Notes under the pieces: generated by a model | Told to the model about the DNA's origin: nothing | Databases searched by the model: none | The model's input: the letters and a program-made list of their open reading frames with translations, nothing else | Source of the DNA: Deltaproteobacteria bacterium | GTDB lineage: Bacteria > Myxococcota > UBA796 > SXON01 | DNA: 11,064 bases | Reading direction: 5' to 3' | Assembly (NCBI GenBank): GCA_947483545.1 | Contig: CANKNP010000166.1 | Location: 1 to 11,064 of the forward strand | Translations under genes and position numbers: made by a program | Shown here: piece after piece, positions 1 through 9,358 of the stretch | How the letters are laid out: every line of letters begins with the position of its first letter | How positions within the stretch are numbered: the first letter of the stretch is position 1

Positions 1-1
1 G

Positions 2-412
2 CCCGAGGGCGGGGGCAGCGCGCGCGACACGTCGGTCGCCGCGTTCGCGTGTACGGTCCCGACCGTGCGGTCGAAGCTTGGCGCGGCGTTCCTCCGCTTT
101 GGGAGCGCGCACCTTCGGCGAACGCTGCCGGGGGTCACCCCCTCGATGTGCTTCGCAGCCCGCGCCGATGCCCTGCGGGCGTTGGGCACCCTCGATCCCG
201 ACACCCTGCCGCTGCGGCTCGCGCGGTTCGGTCGTGTGACCCAGGCGGCGGTGACGAACGAAATGCCGGTCGCTGGGGTGGGGGCGGGGGTGCGGGTATG
301 GGCGTCCTGGGTGGATCTCAAGCGCGCGGACGTTTGGATCGCGTTGATTTTCAGGACGCTGGCGGTGCCGATTGGGGCGGGGATTTTGGGGGGGTGGGGG
401 CTGGGGGGGTAG
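2..412 (+). CDS. C-terminal fragment of a possible membrane-associated glycosyltransferase (5' end outside window)
   Basis: An open frame enters from the left edge and stops at TAG 410-412, giving about 136 residues. Third codon positions are overwhelmingly G or C, as in the other genes here, so I take it as real coding sequence. The fragment contains a PSMCFAARADALRALG stretch that resembles the acceptor-side segment of family 2 glycosyltransferases, where a small-residue/aromatic/Arg patch precedes 'aLxalGg'. The last ~25 residues (VWIALIFRTLAVPIGAGILGGWG) are hydrophobic and Gly-rich and could be a membrane segment. The catalytic half is not in view, so the family is a weak guess; any membrane protein with a Gly-rich tail is an alternative. 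It is convergent with the surface-protein gene that ends at 519. ATG and GTG codons inside the fragment are probably internal, because the frame stays open upstream to the edge. Confidence 0.5.
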   Translation, partial: PEGGGSARDTSVAAFACTVPTVRSKLGAAFLRFGSAHLRRTLPGVTPSMCFAARADALRALGTLDPDTLPLRLARFGRVTQAAVTNEMPVAGVGAGVRVWASWVDLKRADVWIALIFRTLAVPIGAGILGGWGLGG

Positions 413-459
413 GGCCGGGTTGAGGCGGCCGGGCGGGCTTGGTCCCATCCGCTGGACGA

Positions 460-485
460 CCCCCGGGCCGTGGAACGCCCGGGGG
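460..485. terminator. GC-rich hairpin between convergent genes
   Basis: CCCCCGGGC (460-468) and GCCCGGGGG (477-485) form a perfect 9-bp inverted repeat around an 8-nt loop. It lies in the 106-bp gap between the plus-strand gene ending at 412 and the minus-strand gene ending at 519, where a bidirectional terminator would be expected. There is no T tract on either side, so it is not a classical intrinsic terminator; hairpin-only terminators are plausible in high-GC genomes. Confidence 0.5.
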
Positions 486-518
486 CACCGGCGACCCCCA
501 GCATGGCCAACGCCGCCG

Positions 519-4120
<3,602 letters not shown>

Positions 4121-4126
4121 TGCGGA

Positions 4127-4154
4127 AGTCTACAGGCCCCGAAGTCGCTGTCAA
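4127..4154 (-). promoter_or_regulatory. Sigma70-like promoter for the surface-protein gene, apparently leaderless
   Basis: On the minus strand TTGACA (4154-4149) is followed after 16 bp by TAGACT (4132-4127) and after six more bases by the ATG at 4120. The -35 hexamer matches consensus perfectly and overlaps the TGA stop of the upstream cyclase gene. A transcription start 7 bp after the -10 hexamer would fall on the A of the ATG, giving a leaderless mRNA. No Shine-Dalgarno sequence is visible before this start, which fits. The surface-protein gene can therefore be transcribed independently of the cyclase. Confidence 0.65.
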
Positions 4155-5299
4155 GGACCCACCGGCCCAAACGCCCCCACCATCCCCTCCACCCCTTTCA
4201 ATTCAAACTGCCCCAACAACTCCACCTCCACGCCCGACAGCTTCGCGAACTGCTCGCTCAGCACCAGCCGGCGGCCCAACTTGCCGGTGAGCGTCTCCAG
4301 CCGAGCCGCGACGTTCACAGAGGGGCCGATGCACGTGAAGTCCAGCCGGTTCGCCCCGCCGATGTTCCCGTAGGACACTTCGCCGAGGTGCAGCGCCACG
4401 CCAAAGTCGATCGGCTCGTGCTGGGCCTCGCTGCGCAGGATGTTCTGGGCCTCCAGGTTGGTGAACGACTGCTGCACCGCCGCCAAGGCCGCGAGACACC
4501 GGTCCTGCGTGGGCCCAAGCGCCGGGTCGAAGGGAAAGATCGCGAGCAGCCCATCGCCGATGAACTTCAACACCTCCCCGCCGTGGGCTTCGATCGCCGG
4601 GATCTGACAGCCGAACAGCTCGTTGAGCGCGCGGATCACGGCGATGGGGCCGACCTTCTGCGCGAGGGCGGTGAACCCCCGCAGATCCGAGAACCAGATC
4701 ACCGCCTGAAGGCTGTTGGTGTCCCCGAGCTGGATCTGACCCCCGAGGATTCGCGAGCCGGCGTTGTGACCCACATAGGTGTTGAGCAGGTTCGTCGCCG
4801 TCCGCAGCAGGGCAAAGATCTCGCCGAGACGGGCCAGCGGGGGAATGAGCAGGTGGATCGTGGCAAGATGCTCGTCGGTGAACCCCTCCCGTGAAGCGAA
4901 GGCCACCACATGGTTCTGACCCGTCAGGAATTTGAGCGGCGCGGCGACCAGATCCACGAAGCCTTGGGCGGCCAGGCCCGCGAGTGCGGGATCCTCCCGG
5001 GGATCACACCGTACGTACAGGCCGGTCCGGCACGCCTCCGCCATGGGCGTGCCAAGAAACTCTGCGGCGTTCAAGTAGCCGTACGTCCGCTCCTCCACGT
5101 AGACGGTCTGGCCCGCGAGCCACGTGAAGCTCCGACCGGCGATGTTCGGGTGCAGCGTGCGGACGAACGCCTCCGCGCGATGCACGGGGACCCCGGCGGC
5201 GAGCATGTCATCGCACATCCGCTGGAGCATCTTGTCGGGGGTCTTCGCCCCCTCCGCGCCGTTGACAAGCCATTCGAAGGTGGGCTGGACGTTGATCAT
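4151..5299 (-). CDS. Class III adenylate cyclase with N-terminal sensor-like domain
   Basis: A 382-residue protein predicted to make cAMP from ATP. The C-terminal catalytic domain (~197-375) carries the class III signature residues: metal-binding Asp205 in VIWFSDLRGFT and Asp249 in EVLKFIGDG, substrate-specifying Lys245 and Asp320 (RLDFTCIGP), and transition-state Asn329 and Arg333 in SVNVAAR. The Lys/Asp pair favours ATP over GTP. Residues ~1-180, with FVRTLHPNIAGRSFTW and a downstream predicted helical stretch, resemble the GAF-like N-terminal region of soluble proteobacterial cyclases of this type; its ligand is unknown. There is no membrane segment, so it is probably cytoplasmic. It starts 25 bp after the methyltransferase gene with no clear ribosome binding site or promoter, suggesting a shared transcript. 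Its stop codon is embedded in the -35 hexamer of the next gene. Confidence 0.9.
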   Translation of the reverse strand: MINVQPTFEWLVNGAEGAKTPDKMLQRMCDDMLAAGVPVHRAEAFVRTLHPNIAGRSFTWLAGQTVYVEERTYGYLNAAEFLGTPMAEACRTGLYVRCDPREDPALAGLAAQGFVDLVAAPLKFLTGQNHVVAFASREGFTDEHLATIHLLIPPLARLGEIFALLRTATNLLNTYVGHNAGSRILGGQIQLGDTNSLQAVIWFSDLRGFTALAQKVGPIAVIRALNELFGCQIPAIEAHGGEVLKFIGDGLLAIFPFDPALGPTQDRCLAALAAVQQSFTNLEAQNILRSEAQHEPIDFGVALHLGEVSYGNIGGANRLDFTCIGPSVNVAARLETLTGKLGRRLVLSEQFAKLSGVEVELLGQFELKGVEGMVGAFGPVGP

Positions 5300-5324
5300 G
5301 CCGGGGCGTAGCGCGGCGGGGACT

Positions 5325-6173
5325 TCAAATCCGCCGAAGCTTCATCTGCACGTCGCTCGACCAGTGGTTCGCGAACCCGCGCACACAGGTCGAGAGGTAG
5401 CGGTCGTACTCGTCAAAGACCTGGTTGCCCCAGGTCTTCCGAATGTGCGTCTCATGCAGGCGCATCCGGCGCAGCCACTCGGCGGTCGTCCGGCCGTAGT
5501 GCGTGCGGCGGGTGTGAAGCTCCTCGATCTCCCACGAGGGGTTGACCGCGAGGATCAGCTCCTCCAAGCGGGGGTTCAGCCCGCCGGGAAAGATGACGTC
5601 CGCGGTGAACTGCAGGTCGAGCAGGTCCTGGCGACCGCGGGGGATGCGATTGCGCAGGATGGCTTGAAACCCGAAGCAGGATCCAGGCCGCACCCAGCTC
5701 GCGAGCTTGTTGAAGTACGCGCGGTACAGGTCCACGGCCATGCCCTCGCGCGCCTGGGCGGGGGAGCACAGATGGTCGATCATCTCGACGCTGACGAGCG
5801 CATCGAAGGGCTCGGCGGGCGCGTAGGTGTGGTAGTCCTGCACGAGGAAGCGGGCGTTCGGGTGGCCGCGGCCGTTGGCCCAGGCGGTCTGCTCGGTGGA
5901 GAGCGAGATGCCGACGGCCTCCTTGCAGCCGCGACGCACGACGTGGTCGAGCATCGACCCCCAGCCGCAGCCGATGTCGAGCACCCGCTTCTGGGGGGTG
6001 ACCTCGGCAAAATCGTAGAGGATACGCGCCTTGTTCTCCTGGGCCTCTTCCAGCGACTCGTCGTCGCGGGAGTAGACAGCCGAGGTGTAGTGCATGTTGC
6101 TGTCGAGCCACAGCTTGAAGAAGTCGTTGGAGATGTCGTAGGCGACTTCGACTTCGGACTGGGTGGAGGTCAT
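5325..6173 (-). CDS. CFA-synthase-like SAM-dependent methyltransferase
   Basis: A 282-residue class I SAM methyltransferase of the cyclopropane-fatty-acid / mycolic-acid cyclopropane synthase family. Family landmarks in order: YDISNDFFKLWLD (12-24), LEEAQENK (41-48), SAM-binding VLDIGCGWG (64-72), VSVEMIDHL (127-135), VIFPGGLNP (193-201) and HYGRTTAEW (225-233). It lacks the extra N-terminal domain of E. coli Cfa (~380 residues) and is closer in size to mycobacterial CmaA-type enzymes. By alignment from memory, several bicarbonate-pocket residues of Cfa differ: Cys139 to Ser31, Glu239 to Asp133, His266 to Gln170. It may therefore methylate a lipid or other acceptor without making cyclopropanes. 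The start is ATG 6173, because GGAG (plus-strand CTCC, 6181-6184) lies 7 bases upstream and homology begins at once. The frame is open up to 6464, but that would overlap the divergent mannosidase gene. It is probably first in a transcript with the cyclase. Confidence 0.85.
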   Translation of the reverse strand: MTSTQSEVEVAYDISNDFFKLWLDSNMHYTSAVYSRDDESLEEAQENKARILYDFAEVTPQKRVLDIGCGWGSMLDHVVRRGCKEAVGISLSTEQTAWANGRGHPNARFLVQDYHTYAPAEPFDALVSVEMIDHLCSPAQAREGMAVDLYRAYFNKLASWVRPGSCFGFQAILRNRIPRGRQDLLDLQFTADVIFPGGLNPRLEELILAVNPSWEIEELHTRRTHYGRTTAEWLRRMRLHETHIRKTWGNQVFDEYDRYLSTCVRGFANHWSSDVQMKLRRI

Positions 6174-6217
6174 GTTCGGGCTCCGAGAGGTTCGGCGGGG
6201 GCTAACCGAGCCGGCGA

Positions 6218-6234
6218 CGGAGGGCGATCCTCCG
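6218..6234. promoter_or_regulatory. Dyad-symmetric possible operator in the divergent intergenic region
   Basis: CGGAGG (6218-6223) and CCTCCG (6229-6234) form a perfect 6-bp inverted repeat with a 5-bp spacer. It sits in the 76-bp gap between the divergent methyltransferase (start 6173) and mannosidase (start 6250) genes, in the -10/-35 spacer expected for the mannosidase promoter. The overlapping octamer CTCCGGAG (6230-6237) is itself palindromic. A regulator bound here could affect both genes; this is inferred from position and symmetry only. Confidence 0.35.
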
Positions 6235-6237
6235 GAG

Positions 6238-6249
6238 TAGACTACGGGG
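6238..6249 (+). promoter_or_regulatory. -10-like TAGACT six bases before the mannosidase ATG (leaderless start)
   Basis: TAGACT (6238-6243) is followed by exactly six bases and the ATG at 6250, the same geometry as the surface-protein promoter. I see no good -35 hexamer; the best is GCGACG at 6214-6219. GTAGACTAC is an odd palindrome, so the minus strand reads TAGTCT (6244-6239), a possible -10 for the divergent methyltransferase gene with a leader of about 60 bases. GGAG at 6234-6237 lies 12 bases from the ATG, rather far for a ribosome binding site. Confidence 0.45.
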
Positions 6250-8448
6250 ATGCGCCCTTCCCCCATGCTCCTGATGCTGTCCGGCTGCGTGAGCGAGGGC
6301 GAGCCGATCCTCGTCGAACCTACCGACCTCTCCTTCCCCGCCCCGCCCGACCCCGTGGACGACATCAACCCGATGATCGGCACCGGCGGCCCGGGCTTTC
6401 GCGTGGGTTCGGCCAGCCCGGCGGCGACCACCCCGTTCGCCCTGGTCAAGCTGGGGCCCGACACCGCGCTCGACTGGGGTGGGGTCGGGGCGCTGCACTG
6501 CTCCGGCTACTACAATGATGACGACCACATCGACGGGTTCAGCCATGTTCGGCTGCACGGCACCGGCATCGCCGACTACGGCAACATCCTCGTGATGCCG
6601 CTCCTCGCATCCGAGTTCGGCGACGGCATCGGCCTCGACCCGACCGTGCGCGGCCCGGATGACTGGCGGGCCCCCTTCTCGAAGGAGACCGAGGTGGCTT
6701 TCGCGGGCTACTACGAGGTCGCGTTCAACAACGGGATCGGCGCTCGGCTGACGGCCTCCCCACGGGCGGGGTTCCACCAGTATTCGTTCCCCGAGGATGG
6801 ATTTGTCGTGTTCGACCTGGAGCATGTGCTCAACGGCGGCGGGGCGGGCGGGGAGGTCACGGTGGACGAAGCGGCGGGCACCGTCTCCGGCTGGATGCTC
6901 AGCGCGGGCGGGTTCACGGGGGGCTATGGCGGGTTCCATGTGTACTTCTACGCGGAGCTGCCAGGCGGGATCGCGAGCTCTGGGACCTGGAGCGAAGGCG
7001 CGGACGTCGGTGCGTGGGTGGTGCCTGTGGAGCGGGAGGTGGACCTGCGGGTCGGCATCTCGCTCGTCAGCTTGGAAGGGGCGAAGGCCAGCTTGATGGC
7101 TGAGGATCTCGGTGACTTCGACGCCCAGGTCGAAGCTGCAGAGGAGCTCTGGCGCGCCCCGCTCTCCCAGTTTGAGCTTCTGGAAGCGACCGAGGATGAA
7201 CGCGCACAGTTCTACACGTCCGCGTACCACCTGCTGCAGATGCCGACGAACCAGACAGACATCGACGGCAGCTATGTTGGGTTCGACCAGCAGGTCCACG
7301 CGGACCCGGGGTACACCTACTACAGCGATCTCTCGCTCTGGGACACCTACCGCACGGCACATCCCGCCTACATCCTGTTCTATCCGGACCACGCGCGGGA
7401 CTTTGCACACTCGATGGTCACCATGTCGCTGGAGGGTACGGCGCTCCCCCGTTGGGCAGCGGCGAGCGGCGAGTCGGGCTGTATGTTGGGTACCCCCGCG
7501 AGCGTCGTGCTGGCAGAGACCGCGCTGAAGGGCATCACCGGCTGGGAGGAAGAGGTCGGCTACCACGCGGCGGTGTCCCTCGCGACCGGCGAGATCCGCG
7601 GCACGGCGAACGACCCGCCAGATCCCGCGACCCTCGAGTATTACGGCTACTTGCCGAGCGATCAGTTCGGGACAAGCGTGTCCTGGGTCCAGGAGGTGGC
7701 CTGGGCAGACCACGCGATCTCGCTCTGGGCGCAGCAGCGAGGGGATCGGGAGACCGCCTCGCGGTTCGGCTGGCGCTCCCGGTTCTGGAAGAACCAGTGG
7801 GATGAAGAAGCTGGGTTCTTTCACGCACGACTCGCCGACGGAACCTTTGCGGAGATGCCCGAAGAGCTCGCCTGGTCGGACGAATACGCCGAGGGCAACG
7901 CCTGGCAATACCTGTGGCTCGCGGCCCAACCGGCGGAGCTGGCCGAGGTGCTGGGCGGCGAAGAAGCAGCCCGCGCCAAGCTCACCACGTTCTTCGAAGA
8001 GGCCGATGCCGAGGGCCTCGTGACCGGTCCGGCCGCCTACTATTGGCACGGCAACGAGCCGGACATCCACGCCCCCTTCCTCTTCGCGCTCTGGGGCGAC
8101 CGCGACGCGACGCTCAAGTGGTCCCGCTGGGTCGAAGACGAGCGCTACGCCAACGCCCCCGATGGCCTGGCCGGCAACGACGATGCGGGCACGTTGGCCG
8201 CCTGGTACCTGTTCAGCACCCTCGGGATCTATCCGCTTGCAGGCACGGATATCTACGTCATCGGGGTGCCGAGGTATCGGGCAGCCCGGTTTGCGGTGAA
8301 CGGCGAGCAGGGTTGGTTCACGGTGGTGCGCGACGGCTCCGGGAGCCACGTGGCAAGCGTGACACTCAACGGCGTCGAGCTGTCCAGGTCATACCTCCAC
8401 CATTCGGAGATTCACGCGGGGGGAGAGCTTAGGGTGCGGCTGGAGTGA
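6250..8448 (+). CDS. GH92 family alpha-mannosidase lipoprotein
   Basis: A 732-residue exported glycoside hydrolase of family GH92, a group of Ca2+-dependent exo-alpha-mannosidases acting on mannan and N-glycan mannose. Diagnostic motifs: NPMIGTGGPGF (40-50), GFSHVRLHGTGIADYG (96-111), SLWDTYRTAHP (362-372), YAEGNAWQY (547-555), HGNEPD (600-605) and GNDDAGTLAAWYLFSTLG (642-659). Acidic residues in the YAEGN and GNDD motifs lie in the region where the family's catalytic acid/base residues are expected. Full length matches the family (about 730-770), so nothing seems missing. The N-terminus MRPSPMLLMLSGC has a lipobox ending at Cys13, so the enzyme is probably lipid-anchored, facing the periplasm or cell surface. 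An in-frame TAG four codons upstream fixes the start. Substrate linkage cannot be read from sequence alone; fungal mannoprotein or glycoprotein glycans are plausible. A hairpin follows five bases after the stop. Confidence 0.92.
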   Translation: MRPSPMLLMLSGCVSEGEPILVEPTDLSFPAPPDPVDDINPMIGTGGPGFRVGSASPAATTPFALVKLGPDTALDWGGVGALHCSGYYNDDDHIDGFSHVRLHGTGIADYGNILVMPLLASEFGDGIGLDPTVRGPDDWRAPFSKETEVAFAGYYEVAFNNGIGARLTASPRAGFHQYSFPEDGFVVFDLEHVLNGGGAGGEVTVDEAAGTVSGWMLSAGGFTGGYGGFHVYFYAELPGGIASSGTWSEGADVGAWVVPVEREVDLRVGISLVSLEGAKASLMAEDLGDFDAQVEAAEELWRAPLSQFELLEATEDERAQFYTSAYHLLQMPTNQTDIDGSYVGFDQQVHADPGYTYYSDLSLWDTYRTAHPAYILFYPDHARDFAHSMVTMSLEGTALPRWAAASGESGCMLGTPASVVLAETALKGITGWEEEVGYHAAVSLATGEIRGTANDPPDPATLEYYGYLPSDQFGTSVSWVQEVAWADHAISLWAQQRGDRETASRFGWRSRFWKNQWDEEAGFFHARLADGTFAEMPEELAWSDEYAEGNAWQYLWLAAQPAELAEVLGGEEAARAKLTTFFEEADAEGLVTGPAAYYWHGNEPDIHAPFLFALWGDRDATLKWSRWVEDERYANAPDGLAGNDDAGTLAAWYLFSTLGIYPLAGTDIYVIGVPRYRAARFAVNGEQGWFTVVRDGSGSHVASVTLNGVELSRSYLHHSEIHAGGELRVRLE

Positions 8449-8452
8449 CGGG

Positions 8453-8468
8453 GGCGGGTACTCCCGCC
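8453..8468 (+). terminator. Hairpin after the mannosidase gene
   Basis: GGCGGG (8453-8458), loop TACT, CCCGCC (8463-8468): a perfect 6-bp GC stem starting five bases after the stop codon. No T tract follows. Together with the promoter-like element before 8523 it suggests that the mannosidase transcript ends here. Confidence 0.5.
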
Positions 8469-8510
8469 GGATGAGGGGGTCTCAACGTCCCGCACCGCTG
8501 ACACCTGCGA

Positions 8511-8522
8511 TAGCATCCCTGC
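8511..8522 (+). promoter_or_regulatory. -10-like TAGCAT six bases before the small-lipoprotein ATG (leaderless start)
   Basis: TAGCAT (8511-8516) is followed by exactly six bases and the ATG at 8523. No ribosome binding site is visible just before the ATG and no convincing -35 hexamer is found 16-18 bp upstream. The TAG of the hexamer is in frame and prevents any longer N-terminus. Confidence 0.45.
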
Positions 8523-9185
8523 ATGCTCCTCCTCCTCGCGTGCGTGGGAAAAATCCCCCTGGCCCCGGCGGACACCGACCCAGCCGTTGACGCTGACCCT
8601 GACACCGACGCCGACACAGATACTCAGCCCGATACCGGCCCATTCGGTGACACCAACCTGCCGCGCGGTTTTCAAGGGGAGGTCACCCTTGTCAGCAGCT
8701 ACGCGGGGCAGACGCTCTGCGATATCTCTGCCACGCTCTCCGGGACCCGCTATCTCCGCGCTTGCCCTGGATGTACCTTCGCCTTTGACATCGCAGCAGC
8801 GGTCATCCGCGATGACAGTCCAGCCGCATGCGTCGATGTACTGGACTGGTTGACCTTCGTCGAGGACGGGGAGACGGCCCTGATGATGGGTTGGACACCC
8901 GATCTCGTCGGGGGTTACCGAGGCTATTACCATTACTACGACGTATTCTTCAGCGGAGATGCGCTGGAATACGGGTGGGATGTGGGTGACGGCAACAACT
9001 ACGAAGGCCGGTGGCCCATCGCGTTCTCCCACGGCGGGGAGACATGGGCCGACCGGGTGGGGGAGTTCTCCCAAGACGGGGATGCAATTCGCTGGGAGGT
9101 TCACCAAACCGTCGCGAGCCAGATCGACCACGGCTGGGTGAACGCCGCGGTGGACATCGTAGGGACGGGCACGATCACGCCGTGA
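8523..9185 (+). CDS. Hypothetical lipoprotein with Asp/Thr linker and CPGC motif
   Basis: A 220-residue protein I cannot assign to a named family. The N-terminus MLLLLAC could act as a very short lipobox signal (LLAC, Cys7), but it has no basic residue and only six residues before the Cys. An in-frame TAG four codons upstream rules out a longer version in this frame. Residues ~17-40 are an Asp/Thr/Pro-rich linker. The rest (~48-220) looks like a compact beta-rich exported domain with four Cys (66, 81, 84, 103), including RACPGCTFAFDI, enough for two disulfides or a metal site, plus an aromatic stretch GYRGYYHYYDVFF (131-143). Similar Cys-x2-Cys domains with acidic linkers are, to my knowledge, frequent among uncharacterised myxobacterial lipoproteins. 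It has its own promoter-like element and a downstream hairpin, so it may be monocistronic. Confidence 0.75.
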   Translation: MLLLLACVGKIPLAPADTDPAVDADPDTDADTDTQPDTGPFGDTNLPRGFQGEVTLVSSYAGQTLCDISATLSGTRYLRACPGCTFAFDIAAAVIRDDSPAACVDVLDWLTFVEDGETALMMGWTPDLVGGYRGYYHYYDVFFSGDALEYGWDVGDGNNYEGRWPIAFSHGGETWADRVGEFSQDGDAIRWEVHQTVASQIDHGWVNAAVDIVGTGTITP

Positions 9186-9191
9186 GTGGTT

Positions 9192-9207
9192 GGGGCGGCG
9201 CCGTCCC
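9192..9207 (+). terminator. Possible hairpin after the small lipoprotein gene
   Basis: GGGGCG, loop GCGC, CGTCCC: a 6-bp stem with one G-U pair, beginning seven bases after the stop codon and followed by C residues rather than T. A weak terminator candidate, supported mainly by its position. Confidence 0.3.
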
Positions 9208-9243
9208 CCCGTGCAGGCCGCCAGCACCGCCGTGGTCCCGCCG

Positions 9244-9325
9244 CTGCACATCCGGCGGGCGCGCGTGTTCACCACCACCCCCGGCGTGGGCTCGCCTGCA
9301 CATCCGGCGAACGCGCCCGTTCACC
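9244..9325 (+). repeat. Imperfect 30-bp direct repeat upstream of the beta-propeller gene
   Basis: CTGCACATCCGGCG occurs at 9244-9257 and 9296-9309. The match continues imperfectly to give two ~30-bp copies (9244-9273 and 9296-9325) with about 26 of 30 positions equal and a 52-bp period. The second copy ends three bases before TATGCT (9328-9333), a possible -10 element, so the repeats would overlap the -35 region. They could be operator sites or the remains of a tandem duplication. The rest of the 173-bp gap (9186-9358) holds only the hairpin noted separately. Confidence 0.55.
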
Positions 9326-9349
9326 CGTATGCTACACCTCCGCACCCCT

Positions 9350-9353
9350 GAGG
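9350..9353 (+). promoter_or_regulatory. Ribosome binding site deciding the GTG start at 9359
   Basis: GAGG lies five bases before GTG 9359, which begins a compact lipoprotein signal peptide. The alternative ATG at 9329 has no such site and overlaps the TATGCT hexamer. Unlike the two plus-strand genes before it, this gene seems to have a leader and a conventional start. Confidence 0.55.
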
Positions 9354-9358
9354 CCCCC

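Noticed and set aside
6174..6464. N-terminal extension of the methyltransferase to 6464
   Set aside because: The extra ~97 residues look non-coding, overlap the mannosidase start, and ATG 6173 has a GGAG site and immediate family homology.
5124..6518. 464-codon plus-strand frame spanning the cyclase and methyltransferase starts
   Set aside because: Antisense to two well-supported genes and overlaps the mannosidase gene out of frame.
6202..8349. 715-codon open frame on the minus strand opposite the mannosidase gene
   Set aside because: Antisense to a full-length GH92 gene with clear motifs; its translation has no recognisable domain, and long antisense frames are a usual by-product of high G/C at third codon positions.
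9329..9358. ATG 9329 as the start of the propeller lipoprotein
   Set aside because: No ribosome binding site and it overlaps a possible -10 hexamer; GTG 9359 has GAGG at 5-base spacing and gives a standard lipobox leader.
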